A stretch of DNA of 64,000 nt from Cetobacterium sp. 8H. GTDB lineage: Bacteria > Fusobacteriota > Fusobacteriia > Fusobacteriales > Fusobacteriaceae. The stretch lies in NCBI RefSeq assembly GCF_014250675.1, contig NZ_JACHTG010000003.1, positions 124,001-188,000 on the forward strand, given 5' to 3'. Below, one piece after another: positions 44,112-53,672 of the stretch. Position numbers and translations under genes: made by a program. Positions within the stretch are counted from its first letter, which is position 1. Every line of letters begins with the position of its first letter. The notes below the pieces were generated by a model, which saw nothing but the letters and a program-made list of their open reading frames with translations, was not told the DNA's origin and searched no databases.

Positions 44112-44393
44112 TTAATACTCTTTTATTATTTTTTCGACATCATCATATGAAGATTTGCCTTTTATTAAAATTTCATCCATTTTAGATTCTTTTAGTTTAT
44201 AAGAGCTTCTACAGTTAGGACATAGCAATACATGCATCTTTTTCAATGTTATAACCGGTATAAAAAATATTTCAAGCACTTTTCTAAAAATATATAAATC
44301 CATCTCTTTAGAAAGACAGCCTGTACAATCAAAATCAATTTTTCTTAATTCTTCTTCTGTTTCTTTAATTCCAAAAATACCTATAAATAGCAT
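44112..44393 (-). CDS. Zinc-ribbon-like small protein at the end of the cob operon
   Basis: 93 aa. Two Cys pairs (DCTGC at about 23-27 and LCPNC at about 57-61) flank a hydrophobic stretch (FRKVLEIFFIPVITL), resembling small zinc-ribbon/membrane-associated proteins. ATG at 44393 after GGGGGAAG; 18 nt after cbiJ and before the operon terminator, so it is co-transcribed with cobalamin genes. Role unknown; metal binding is inferred from the Cys pairs. Confidence 0.6.
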   Translation of the reverse strand: MLFIGIFGIKETEEELRKIDFDCTGCLSKEMDLYIFRKVLEIFFIPVITLKKMHVLLCPNCRSSYKLKESKMDEILIKGKSSYDDVEKIIKEY

Positions 44394-44411
44394 TTCTTCC
44401 CCCATATTTAT

Positions 44412-45152
44412 TTATTTCATATATTTTAAAAGTTCAAAAAGATTTGAAAATTCTAGTGGATATTCTATCTCTGGTCTGGATAATAAAATAGATTTAGCTC
44501 CTACTTCTAATGTAGCATCTAGCTTTTCTTTTTCTCCTCCAGTATTTCCACCTTTTTTACTTATCATATATTTTATATCAAGTTGTCTCATCATTGCAAC
44601 ATTTAATTCTTTACTAAATGGACCTTGCATCGCAATTATATTCTTTGGCAAAACGCCTATATCTTCTGCCTTTTTTATCATATCCCATTTTGGTAAAATT
44701 CTAAAATATATCTTTTGTAAATTTTTTAATCCTTTAAATTTTTGAATATTATTGCTTCCCAACGTCACTAATACATTTCCGTCAAGCTCTTCAATATACT
44801 TAACTAAAGGGTCAACCTCTTTAAATTCTAAGATTCCATTTTCATGAAAAAGATTTTCTCTTTCAAATCTTATATATTCCAATTCCAAAATTTTAGAACA
44901 TTCAATTGCATTTCTAGAAACTTCTACAGCATATGGATGGGATAAGTCTACTATTTTTTCTATTCTCATCTCTTTTATAAACTCAATCATCTCTTTTTGG
45001 TCCATTCTTTTACAAAACACTTTTAACTCTTCAAACTCTTCCAATAATTTCCCACCATATTCTGTTGCAGTAGTAACTATTAACTTTTCTTTAAAAGGAA
45101 AGGACTCTATAAAATCTCTAGAGTCCTTTGTTCCACCTATAACCCAAATCAT
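44412..45152 (-). CDS. cbiJ: Cobalt-precorrin-6A reductase
   Basis: 246 aa. Reduces cobalt-precorrin-6A with NADPH. WVIGGTKDSRDFIE at the N-terminus, TATEYGGKLLE, DLSHPYAVEVS and MISKKGGNTGGEKEKLDA near the C-terminus are CbiJ/CobK marks. Overlaps cbiH by 4 nt. Confidence 0.9.
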   Translation of the reverse strand: MIWVIGGTKDSRDFIESFPFKEKLIVTTATEYGGKLLEEFEELKVFCKRMDQKEMIEFIKEMRIEKIVDLSHPYAVEVSRNAIECSKILELEYIRFERENLFHENGILEFKEVDPLVKYIEELDGNVLVTLGSNNIQKFKGLKNLQKIYFRILPKWDMIKKAEDIGVLPKNIIAMQGPFSKELNVAMMRQLDIKYMISKKGGNTGGEKEKLDATLEVGAKSILLSRPEIEYPLEFSNLFELLKYMK

Positions 45153-45880
45153 ATATGATATCCTCTTGGAGTTATCATTCTATTATTTGAAATGTATGTT
45201 TTAGAATTTCCTACTACAACCACAGTAAACATATCTATGTCATGAGTTAAAAATTCACCTAAATTTGTTAAAGTGTAATTCTCTTCATCTCTTCCTACAT
45301 GTCTTAATAGAGCTACTGGTGTTTCTTCTGATTTATGTTTTAACATCAATTCTCTAGCCTCTACTATTTGAGTTGTTCTCCCTTTACTTTTTGGGTTATA
45401 AAGAGATATTATGAAGTCTCCTTCAGCTGCTTTATCTATTCTTTTTGTTATTACATCCCAATCAGTTAAAAGATCACTTAAACTTATTGTAGCATGGTCA
45501 TGCATCAGTGGTGCCCCTACTAGAGCAGCTCCTGCTACTGAAGAAGTAACTCCAGGAATAACTTCAACCTCATATCCTTCCTTTTGTGCAACCTCTATCA
45601 TTATTCCTGCCATACCATATATTCCAGCGTCTCCACTACTTATAAGAGCAACATCTTTACCAGATTTTGCAATTTCTAGAACTTGCTCACATCTAGCTAC
45701 TTCTTTTTTCATTCCAGAAACATAAAACTCTTTTTCTGAAAACTCATCTCTTACTAAATCAATATATGTTATGTATCCTGCAATAACGTCGACATTTTTT
45801 AATGTATTATATGCTCTTACAGTAATATCTTGCATATTTCCTGGTCCAATTCCTACTACGTATATCTTACCTTTTTTCAT
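45149..45880 (-). CDS. cbiH: Cobalt-precorrin-3B C17-methyltransferase
   Basis: 243 aa, SAM-dependent tetrapyrrole methylase carrying out ring contraction with C17 methylation. VVGIGPGNMQDITVRAY, ALISSGDAGIYGMAG and EVIPGVTSSVAGAALVGAPLMHDHATISLSD (read as overlapping blocks) are typical. Start ATG at 45880 after GAGGAGAG; a longer frame opens at 45898. Confidence 0.93.
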   Translation of the reverse strand: MKKGKIYVVGIGPGNMQDITVRAYNTLKNVDVIAGYITYIDLVRDEFSEKEFYVSGMKKEVARCEQVLEIAKSGKDVALISSGDAGIYGMAGIMIEVAQKEGYEVEVIPGVTSSVAGAALVGAPLMHDHATISLSDLLTDWDVITKRIDKAAEGDFIISLYNPKSKGRTTQIVEARELMLKHKSEETPVALLRHVGRDEENYTLTNLGEFLTHDIDMFTVVVVGNSKTYISNNRMITPRGYHI

Positions 45881-46856
45881 ATATAAATCTCTCCTCATAA
45901 ATTGAAAGGGTTACACCCTTATATTTTGCTTTCATTTCTAAAAATTTACCATCTTTTGAAGAAGTTAAAAAAGCACATGGTTCTGATACTGCCCTAACTC
46001 CTATCTCTTTTTTTACAAAATCTGATCCTTCAAATAAATTTTCAACCTCTAAAATTTCATTTCGAGAAACAATTTTTAACTCTTTACCTAACTCTTTTAC
46101 TACCTCTAAAATCCCAACTTCATCAGCCTTTAAATCTACTGTAGCAAAATGTTTAATACTTTTTAAGGAAAGATTGTTCTTTTTAAATATCTCTTTTAAA
46201 AAATCAAAAATAATCTCTTTTTCGATGCCTCTTCTAGCACCTATACCTACTATTATATTTTTAGGATATAGCTGTATCATTTCTAATTTCTCACGATTTG
46301 AAACAACTATAACCCCTTCACTAAAGCCCTCTGAACATATATTTTTGGGCAGATGTAATTCTACATCTTTCCCATCCACTATTAAAGCTGTTACATTTTT
46401 GGCTTTCTCAAGCGATTCCAGTTGACATTTTAATTTTTGAGATAAAGTATCAACTGCTATTTTACCTGTTACATCTGAGCTTGTTGTCACTATAGGTACT
46501 ACTCCTAAGCGATTCCCTAAATATTCTACAAGTTCATTTGCCCCACCTAAATGCCCTGATAAAAGAGATATTGCAAAATTTAAACCTTCATCTATTACAA
46601 CAACTGCAGGATCTACATCTTTAGAAATAATTAATTTAGATATCTTTCTAATCACAATTCCTGTTGCCATTATAAATATATGTCCATCAAATTCATGAAA
46701 TTTTTCATTTAAAGTTTCTGTAAAGTTTTCCATTTGAATACTTTCATCTATATTAAATTTACTTAGTGTAAATAGAGTGGAGTTTGGAATTTTTTTTGAA
46801 ATTCCAACTCCAATAAATCCTGCTCCTCTTGTTACACTCCATATAGCTAGTTTCAT
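45867..46856 (-). CDS. cbiG: Cobalt-precorrin-5A hydrolase
   Basis: 329 aa. Opens the lactone of cobalt-precorrin-5A, releasing acetaldehyde. N-terminal part KLAIWSVTRGAGFIGVGISKK, middle SLLSGHLGGANELVEYLG, C-terminal GIGARRGIEKE and AVSEPCAFLTS are family marks. Start ATG at 46856 directly after the cbiF stop. Overlaps cbiH by 14 nt. Confidence 0.92.
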   Translation of the reverse strand: MKLAIWSVTRGAGFIGVGISKKIPNSTLFTLSKFNIDESIQMENFTETLNEKFHEFDGHIFIMATGIVIRKISKLIISKDVDPAVVVIDEGLNFAISLLSGHLGGANELVEYLGNRLGVVPIVTTSSDVTGKIAVDTLSQKLKCQLESLEKAKNVTALIVDGKDVELHLPKNICSEGFSEGVIVVSNREKLEMIQLYPKNIIVGIGARRGIEKEIIFDFLKEIFKKNNLSLKSIKHFATVDLKADEVGILEVVKELGKELKIVSRNEILEVENLFEGSDFVKKEIGVRAVSEPCAFLTSSKDGKFLEMKAKYKGVTLSIYEERFIYEKR

Positions 46857-46857
46857 T

Positions 46858-47613
46858 TTAGATTCCTTTTCTATATTCATGTGTAAAGTGCTTATCATAT
46901 AATAATGACTTTTCGTACTCGTCTCCTAAAAAATCTCCTACTAGAATTTGAGCTGTTTTTGTTATATTAGCCTCTTTTACTTTTTGCTCGATTGTCTCTA
47001 AAGTTCCTAGAACAATCTTTTGATCATCCCAAGTTGCTCTTTGAACAATAGCAATAGGAGTTGTCATTGGGTAATGTACTCCTAATTTTTTTACAACATC
47101 TCCAATCATATGAACTGATAAGAATATTGCCATTGAAGCTCTATGAGAAGCAAGAGACTCTAAGCTCTCTTTTTCCGGAACAGGTGTTCTTCCCTCTAAT
47201 CTTGTACAAATAACTGTTTGAGAAATACTTGGTAATGTAAATTCTTTTTTCACTGCTGCTGCAGATGCTAAGAATGAACTTACTCCAGGTACAACTTCAT
47301 ACTCGATTCCATACTCATCTAGCATGTCCATTTGCTCTCTGTGAGCTCCAAATATTGCTGGGTCTCCTGTATGAACTCTAGCTACTTTTTTACCTGCTTT
47401 TATTGCTTTTACAGTTACATCTATAACCTCTTCTAAAGTCATTGACGCCGAATTATGTATTTCAGCCCCCTCTTTATGACATTCTATTACTTGTCTTGGT
47501 ACTAAAGACCCTGCATATATAATTACATCTGCTTCCTTTACAAGTCTTTGTCCTTTTACCGTGATTAACTCAGGATCTCCTGGTCCTGCTCCTATGAAAT
47601 AAACTTTTTCCAT
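46858..47613 (-). CDS. cbiF: Cobalt-precorrin-4 C11-methyltransferase
   Basis: 251 aa, SAM-dependent. KVYFIGAGPGDPELITVKGQ at the N-terminus, YAGSLVPRQVIE, VHTGDPAIFGAHREQMD and VPGVSSFLASAAAVKKEFTLP. The frame extends to 47718, but ATG at 47613 gives the family N-terminus; it overlaps the end of cbiL by 22 nt. Confidence 0.95.
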   Translation of the reverse strand: MEKVYFIGAGPGDPELITVKGQRLVKEADVIIYAGSLVPRQVIECHKEGAEIHNSASMTLEEVIDVTVKAIKAGKKVARVHTGDPAIFGAHREQMDMLDEYGIEYEVVPGVSSFLASAAAVKKEFTLPSISQTVICTRLEGRTPVPEKESLESLASHRASMAIFLSVHMIGDVVKKLGVHYPMTTPIAIVQRATWDDQKIVLGTLETIEQKVKEANITKTAQILVGDFLGDEYEKSLLYDKHFTHEYRKGI

Positions 47614-48317
47614 TGATTGATACCGCCTTTTTTTAGTATTAAAGTTGTGAAGTAAGGAATATTTTCCTCTTCTATTTTTGTTAAATCGAAATTGATTTCT
47701 TGTGTCTCTTTTCCACAATTTGAAACCATTATTACATTTTCTAAATTCCCAGTAGCTTCTAATCCAGCTCTTAGTTTATTGAAATTTCTAGAAACTTTCA
47801 TAAATACAATATTATCTGCTGAATTAATTTCCTCAACTATCTCTGTTTCTCCATTTAAAGAAACAACCTTTAAAGATTCTTCTCCCATTACTAGTGGTAG
47901 ATTAAATCTTGATGACATATCTGAAAAAGATGATATTCCTGGTACAGTTTCTACTGGAATTATTCCATCTAAATGCTCTAATATATAAACATAAGTACTG
48001 TATGTCATTGGATCTCCAATTGTTAAGAATCCAACTTTTTTACCTGCATTTAAATGTGCAATTATTTCTTCAGCATTTTTTTGTCTAAACTCTTTTCTTG
48101 CTTCAACACATTTTAACATTGGAAACTCAACAAATAAAGTTTCTACACCCTCTTTTAAATATTCTTTTGCTATTTCATAGGCTGTACTTCCCTCAGTTTT
48201 TTTAGCTTCAGGTAAAACTACCACATCTAGTTCCTTAAAAGCCTTTATAGCCTTTAGTGTTAACATATCTGGATCTCCTACCCCTACTCCTATTCCATAA
48301 AACTTTCCTGTTGACAT
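47592..48317 (-). CDS. cbiL: Cobalt-precorrin-2 C20-methyltransferase
   Basis: 241 aa, SAM-dependent. FYGIGVGVGDPDMLTLKAIK, FLTIGDPMTYSTYVYILE and ETVPGISSFSDMSSRFNLPL are typical of CbiL/CobI. First methyltransferase after cobalt insertion. Its start touches the cbiT stop. Confidence 0.94.
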   Translation of the reverse strand: MSTGKFYGIGVGVGDPDMLTLKAIKAFKELDVVVLPEAKKTEGSTAYEIAKEYLKEGVETLFVEFPMLKCVEARKEFRQKNAEEIIAHLNAGKKVGFLTIGDPMTYSTYVYILEHLDGIIPVETVPGISSFSDMSSRFNLPLVMGEESLKVVSLNGETEIVEEINSADNIVFMKVSRNFNKLRAGLEATGNLENVIMVSNCGKETQEINFDLTKIEEENIPYFTTLILKKGGINQWKKFIS

Positions 48318-48892
48318 TACTTTGTTTCCTCCTTATCTGCTGTTATTATATAAATTGGATTTTCTCCATACATCATTGTATACGGACCTATGTTCTTTCC
48401 TCTTGATACAACAACATTTACAACTTCTATATTTTTAAAATTTAACTCTCTTAACAACTTTGTAGCATCTGCTAAAGTTTCTAATGTTATCGCATTTATA
48501 ACGATTCTTCCTTCTGCTTTAGCATACTTTTTAAAATGATCTAAAATGCTTCTCATTGATCCAGTTGATCCTCCGATAAACATTCTATCATAACTTATTT
48601 CTGGAATAGCTTCTGGTGCTCTTCCTACAACAACTTCTATATTTTCTAAATTAAACCTTTTAATATTTTCTTTAAGAGTTTCAATTCCCTTTTCCTCTTT
48701 TTCAATAGAGTAAACCATACCATTTCTAAGATATGTAGCACCTTCAATTCCTATAGTTCCAGTTCCTGCACCCACATCAATAAGAATAGAGTCATCTTTT
48801 AACTGTAGTTTGGCTATTGAGATTGCTCTTATCTCTTGTTTTGTCATAGGTAACTCTTTTTGAATAAAATCCTTATCATAAATATGTCCCAT
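48317..48892 (-). CDS. cbiT: Cobalt-precorrin-6B C15-methyltransferase (decarboxylating)
   Basis: 191 aa. Opens with the CbiT form DKDFIQKELPMTKQEIRA, then the SAM site DVGAGTGTIGIEGA and MFIGGSTGSM. Separate from cbiE, unlike fused CobL. Confidence 0.94.
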   Translation of the reverse strand: MGHIYDKDFIQKELPMTKQEIRAISIAKLQLKDDSILIDVGAGTGTIGIEGATYLRNGMVYSIEKEEKGIETLKENIKRFNLENIEVVVGRAPEAIPEISYDRMFIGGSTGSMRSILDHFKKYAKAEGRIVINAITLETLADATKLLRELNFKNIEVVNVVVSRGKNIGPYTMMYGENPIYIITADKEETK

Positions 48893-48900
48893 ATAAACAC

Positions 48901-49533
48901 CTATATCTTTCTTAAAATTGTTACATTCATAAGGTACTCTCTATCATACCCTTTGTAATCTTTTACATCAAATCTTGTTATACACTCATCTTCGTAAGAT
49001 AATCTCTCTCCTACAATAACTTCTACATTTTTAATTCCATTTTTTAAAAGTACCTTTGATATTTCAATTGGATTATTAATACTATCTGTCAAAAGTATAA
49101 CTCCATTTTTACTACTCTCTAGAGCTTTTATATAATCAAATTCTCTTCCATGAACACTATGAGGTGAAAAATATTCCCATGTCATCTCTAATTTTGAAAA
49201 AAGATACTGAAATGAAGATATTCCTGGTATAACACCAAATTTGATATCCATAAAATTATTTTTTAAATATGTTAACAAACTATAATATCCAGTATCACCA
49301 GAAACTATAAATGTGATCCTTTTATCTAGATTCTCTAAAACAAACTCTTTCATCAATTGAAGTTTTCCAAGTGTATATCTCTCTTGATTTTTCAAAAGAG
49401 TTTCTATCTCTTCTAGTTGTCTTTTTCCACCTATAATAATCTCGGATTCTTGGATTGCTTTTATTCCAGCCCCAGTTATATAATCTAGGTTTCCAGGACC
49501 TAATCCTACGACCTTTATATCTCTATCATTCAC
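48901..49533 (-). CDS. cbiE: Cobalt-precorrin-7 C5-methyltransferase
   Basis: 210 aa. VVGLGPGNLDYITGAGIKAI, IIGGKRQLEE, VSGDTGYYSLLTYL and PGISSFQYLFSKL are CbiE marks. Overlaps cbiD by 8 nt. Confidence 0.93.
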   Translation of the reverse strand: MNDRDIKVVGLGPGNLDYITGAGIKAIQESEIIIGGKRQLEEIETLLKNQERYTLGKLQLMKEFVLENLDKRITFIVSGDTGYYSLLTYLKNNFMDIKFGVIPGISSFQYLFSKLEMTWEYFSPHSVHGREFDYIKALESSKNGVILLTDSINNPIEISKVLLKNGIKNVEVIVGERLSYEDECITRFDVKDYKGYDREYLMNVTILRKI

Positions 49534-50647
49534 TTTTTAACTCCTCTATCATGCTATAAAAGCCATCACTATATCCTAAACTTTCGCCTTTATAGTTAAA
49601 CATCATATTTTCAAATTGAATTTCTCCTCTTGAAAAATCTTTACATCTATCAGCTACCTTGTTTGCTAATAATTTGAACAGCTCATCTCTTTTACTAATA
49701 TATTCACAAGCTTCTTCGGCAGTATTAGATGACATTACTTTCAATATATTTTCTCTAGGCTCATCTATTAAAACTGCATTTGCTGCTAATGTTTCTAGTC
49801 TTCCATCAGCTACCCTACTATGTGTATTAAATATTCCACCAGCAATTTTTATAGCTTTTCCTATATGTCCGATTAAAAGAACTCTTTTAAATCCTAACTT
49901 TACCGCTGAATCAATCATAAATCCTATATAATTACTAGTTACAACCATATGATCAATATCAATCTTATTATCTATACAAAATTGTTTACCATGATTTCCA
50001 AAAGCAAATATCACCCAATCTCGAGCACTATTTTCTTTTAAGACTTTTAATTCTGCAAACATAGACTTTGTTAAGGCATCTTCACTCATAGGTTTCACTA
50101 TTCCTGTAGAACCTAAAATTGATATTCCACCTAGTATACCTAATTTACCATTGAATGTTTTCAAAGCTTTTTCTCTTCCCTTAGGAACATATATAGTAAC
50201 AATAATATTTGTATTTTCATCTAATATTGTTTTTAGAGCTTTTACAATCATCTCTTGTGGTCCAGGATTTATAGCTGATTTTCCAGGTTCAACTTTTAAT
50301 CCTTTTTTTGTAACTCGTCCAACCCCTCGTCCACCAACTATCAAAATATTTGAATATTTGTGCCCTCTTTTTATCTCAGGAAGCTCTTTTACTAACTTAA
50401 CCTTAGCACAAATTTCAATTCCATTTGTAACATCAGGGTCATCTCCTGCATCCTTTAAAATAACTCCTCTTGCCCAACCATTTCCAAGTTTTTTAGAGTG
50501 AACCGGAACTTTCAAAGTTATTCCATTTAGGGTTACAATTTCGACCTCATTTTCTATTTTTTTACCAAGTAATAAACTAAGAGCAACATATGCAGCAACA
50601 CTAGCGCAAGTTCCAGTTGTATAACCGGATCTTAGTTCTTTATCCAT
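49526..50647 (-). CDS. cbiD: Cobalt-precorrin-5B C1-methyltransferase
   Basis: 373 aa. RSGYTTGTCASVAAYVAL at the N-terminus, KDAGDDPDVTNG, INPGPQEMI and GHIGKAIKIAGGIFNTHS near the C-terminus. CbiD is specific to the anaerobic (cobalt-early) route. Confidence 0.95.
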   Translation of the reverse strand: MDKELRSGYTTGTCASVAAYVALSLLLGKKIENEVEIVTLNGITLKVPVHSKKLGNGWARGVILKDAGDDPDVTNGIEICAKVKLVKELPEIKRGHKYSNILIVGGRGVGRVTKKGLKVEPGKSAINPGPQEMIVKALKTILDENTNIIVTIYVPKGREKALKTFNGKLGILGGISILGSTGIVKPMSEDALTKSMFAELKVLKENSARDWVIFAFGNHGKQFCIDNKIDIDHMVVTSNYIGFMIDSAVKLGFKRVLLIGHIGKAIKIAGGIFNTHSRVADGRLETLAANAVLIDEPRENILKVMSSNTAEEACEYISKRDELFKLLANKVADRCKDFSRGEIQFENMMFNYKGESLGYSDGFYSMIEELKSE

Positions 50648-50648
50648 A

Positions 50649-51293
50649 TTAGAATCCTTCTCTCTTATATATTTGATATAAAATTCCGTGTAATATTGAA
50701 ACGGCTACTGGACTTCCACCTTTTCTTCCCTTCACAATTATATATGGAATCCCACTTCCTGGTAAAATTTCTTTAGATTCTGCTGCTCCTACAAATCCTA
50801 CAGGAACTCCTACTATAAGAGATGGCTTTTCAACCTCTCCACTTTCTATTAACTCTTTTAATCTAAATAGAGCTGTTGGTGCATTTCCAATTAAATATAT
50901 TTTTGTTTCAGGATCTTTAGCTGCATGTTCTATTCCTACAATCGATCTTGTTACTCCTCTTTCTTTGGCTTCAGCGGCAACATCCTTATCCGATACAAGT
51001 GAATATGCTGAGTACCCAAATTTATCTAAAGTTATTTTACTAAGTCCATTTACAATCATATTCGTATCACAATATATTTTTCCACCATCTTTTAAGGCTT
51101 TTATACATGATTCTATAGCATCCTCAGAAAATTCTAATAGATCTGCATACTCAAAATCCGCTGTTGTATGTATAACTCTTTTTACAACCGGTAGATGCTC
51201 TGCTAAAAACTCTTTAGCTTTTTCTCCCATTTCCTCTTCAATAATTTCAAAACTTCTTATTTCTATATCTTGTGGTCTTTTTATATATGACAT
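50649..51293 (-). CDS. cbiC: Cobalt-precorrin-8 methylmutase
   Basis: 214 aa. Moves the C11 methyl to C12 giving cobyrinate. KRPQDIEIRSFEIIEEE, RVIHTTADFEYADLLEFS (catalytic His) and VGVPVGFVGAAESKE are typical. Overlaps the end of cbiA by 13 nt. Confidence 0.95.
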   Translation of the reverse strand: MSYIKRPQDIEIRSFEIIEEEMGEKAKEFLAEHLPVVKRVIHTTADFEYADLLEFSEDAIESCIKALKDGGKIYCDTNMIVNGLSKITLDKFGYSAYSLVSDKDVAAEAKERGVTRSIVGIEHAAKDPETKIYLIGNAPTALFRLKELIESGEVEKPSLIVGVPVGFVGAAESKEILPGSGIPYIIVKGRKGGSPVAVSILHGILYQIYKREGF

Positions 51294-52609
51294 CTTTTTA
51301 CTCCTTCTAATATTTCTAAAATTATATCTAAACTTTTAAAAAAGTGTATATGAGGATAACCAGCTATTAAATTTTTATTTTTATACCCGCACATCCATTC
51401 TCTTCCATCTTGTTTTATTAACTTAAAAACTCTTTCATCTAAACCTTGATCATCTATTGTAGAATAGTGAAATTCATGAGCTTTTCCCTTTAAATCTCCC
51501 CACTCTACATCCACATAGCCAAATCTTTTTATAAAAAGTTTTCCTGTCATCTTAACATCACAATCTAAAAGATTTGACATTGTGTATCTTTGTCCCGATA
51601 GATCTTTTATTGCAGAACTTAAGTACATAAATCCACCACACTCTCCATATATGAATCCACCTTTTTCATGGTAAGATTTTAGAGAATCTAAAAATGATGT
51701 ATTTCCAGAAAGTTCTAATAAATAATTTTCAGGATATCCTCCACCAAAATACAACAAATCTACATCTGGAACTTTCTTGTCTTTTATCGGTGAAAATTCT
51801 AAAATATCAATTCCCATCTTTTGAAGTAGCTCTACATTATCTTCATAATAAAATGAAAATGCTGAATCCTTTGCCACCCCTACTTTTAAACCTTTATATC
51901 TATTTTCAAACTCATTAAATAGGTCTATCTCTTTTTTAAAAGAGATATTTGTAGCAATCTCTTCTATTTTTTTTAAGTCTATTGTTTTTTTTATCTCTTC
52001 TTTTAAAATTGATTTTTTTTCTTCTAAATCTTCTATCTCTTCAGCCTGTAAAAGCCCTAAATGTCTGCTACTTATTGCTAATTTTTCATCATTTTTCAAA
52101 TAACCTACACAAGGAATTCCAGTATATTTTTCCACAGCTTCCTTCAACATAGAGTAAAGTTTTTCACTATTCACTTTATTTATGATAACTCCTGCTATAT
52201 TAACTCTTGGGTCTAATAACTTATATCCCAAAACTTCTGCTGCTATACTTGTGCTTTTTCCTCCAGAATCTACAACCAATATAACTGGAAGATTAAGAAC
52301 TCTCGAAAGATGTGCTGTACTGAAGTTATCTAAATCATTTCCCAACCCGTCATATAAGCCCATAACACCCTCTACAATTGACAAATGTTTTGAATGCTTA
52401 TAAAAACTGTACTTTACACCATCTTCGCCCATTAAAAAAAGATCTAAATTATAACTTTTATTCCCTGTCACAAATTTATGAAAACTTGGGTCTATATAAT
52501 CAGGTCCAACCTTAAAAGGTGAAACATCTTCAAAAGCAGACATAATTCCCATTGAAAGAGTCGTTTTTCCTATTCCACTTTTTGTTCCTGCTAAAACAAA
52601 TCCTTTCAT
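51281..52609 (-). CDS. cbiA: Cobyrinate a,c-diamide synthase
   Basis: 442 aa. ATP- and glutamine-dependent amidation of cobyrinate. N-terminal P-loop domain AGTKSGIGKTTLSMGI and KVGPDYIDPSFH; C-terminal class-I amidotransferase with nucleophile Cys in GFIYGECGGFMYL. Overlaps cobD by 4 nt. Confidence 0.95.
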   Translation of the reverse strand: MKGFVLAGTKSGIGKTTLSMGIMSAFEDVSPFKVGPDYIDPSFHKFVTGNKSYNLDLFLMGEDGVKYSFYKHSKHLSIVEGVMGLYDGLGNDLDNFSTAHLSRVLNLPVILVVDSGGKSTSIAAEVLGYKLLDPRVNIAGVIINKVNSEKLYSMLKEAVEKYTGIPCVGYLKNDEKLAISSRHLGLLQAEEIEDLEEKKSILKEEIKKTIDLKKIEEIATNISFKKEIDLFNEFENRYKGLKVGVAKDSAFSFYYEDNVELLQKMGIDILEFSPIKDKKVPDVDLLYFGGGYPENYLLELSGNTSFLDSLKSYHEKGGFIYGECGGFMYLSSAIKDLSGQRYTMSNLLDCDVKMTGKLFIKRFGYVDVEWGDLKGKAHEFHYSTIDDQGLDERVFKLIKQDGREWMCGYKNKNLIAGYPHIHFFKSLDIILEILEGVKRCHI

Positions 52610-53661
52610 CCTGCAATCACCTTTTTTAAAGCGTCTAAAACTTTTTGATTTTTTGCTCTATCTTTAATTGCAAGTCTTATATAGGATTCATCTAAAAACA
52701 TAAAATTAGATGCATCTCTAACTAAAACTCCTACTTCTATCATTTTTTTTCTGAATGTTTTAGCATTATCTTTCAGAAGCTTTACAAGTATAAAATTCGT
52801 TTCTGTAGGACTTACTTCAATCTCTTTTATTTTTGATAACTCCTCGTAAAACCATATTTTCTCTTCTTTTATCCACTGTTCTGTGTCTCTTATGTACTCT
52901 TTATCTAAAAGCATTGTTTTTCCAGCAATTTCAGCTACCCCATTTACACTCCAAGGCTCTCTGATATCTTTTATTTTTTCTAAAAGCTCTAAATCTAAAG
53001 TTATTCCATAACCTAATCTTACTCCTGGAAGAGCAAAAAACTTAGTTAAAGCTCTCAATATAAATATATTTTTATGCTGAAGAAGTGCTGCTGTCTTTTC
53101 TTGCCAATCATCTACAAATTCAACAAAGGCTTCATCTATAAATAATTTTTTCCCTTTTTTTTCTAAAGCTTTGGCAATTCTTTCTATCTTGTCTAAACTT
53201 TGAAATTTTCCAGTAGGATTATTCGGATTGCACATAACAACAACCTCTTCATCCGTTATAAAGTCTAATAATAAACTCTCATTCAAAGAAAAATCTTTAC
53301 TTAGAGGAAAAAAGTTAACATCTCTTCCTGCAGATCTTGCTGCTCTTTCATATTCTGCAAATGTTGGCGCTATTATTAAAACTTTTTTAGCAGCAATGGC
53401 CTTCATATATAAAAATAAAACTTCCGTTGCTCCATTTCCAACAACTATATTTCCAACTAAACATTTATTGTATTTTGCAATCGCTTCTCTTAGCTCTGCA
53501 TAGTCTATATCTGGATATCTCTCTAAAGAGTCAAAGTTTTTTATTACCGCTTCCTTGAAGCTCTCAGGAACTCCTAAAGGATTTATGTTTGAACTATAAT
53601 CCAAAACCTCTATTCCATTTTCTCTTTTTAATTTATAAATATTTCCTCCGTGTAAATCCAT
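52606..53661 (-). CDS. cobD: Threonine-phosphate decarboxylase
   Basis: 351-aa PLP enzyme making (R)-1-amino-2-propanol phosphate, the linker of cobalamin. HGGNIYKLKRENG and DYSSNINPLGVP at the N-terminus separate it from the related HisC; the PLP Lys is in RALTKFFALPGVRLGYG. Located between cbiB and cbiA, consistent with linker attachment. Confidence 0.92.
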   Translation of the reverse strand: MDLHGGNIYKLKRENGIEVLDYSSNINPLGVPESFKEAVIKNFDSLERYPDIDYAELREAIAKYNKCLVGNIVVGNGATEVLFLYMKAIAAKKVLIIAPTFAEYERAARSAGRDVNFFPLSKDFSLNESLLLDFITDEEVVVMCNPNNPTGKFQSLDKIERIAKALEKKGKKLFIDEAFVEFVDDWQEKTAALLQHKNIFILRALTKFFALPGVRLGYGITLDLELLEKIKDIREPWSVNGVAEIAGKTMLLDKEYIRDTEQWIKEEKIWFYEELSKIKEIEVSPTETNFILVKLLKDNAKTFRKKMIEVGVLVRDASNFMFLDESYIRLAIKDRAKNQKVLDALKKVIAG

Positions 53662-53672
53662 CTTTTCACTTC

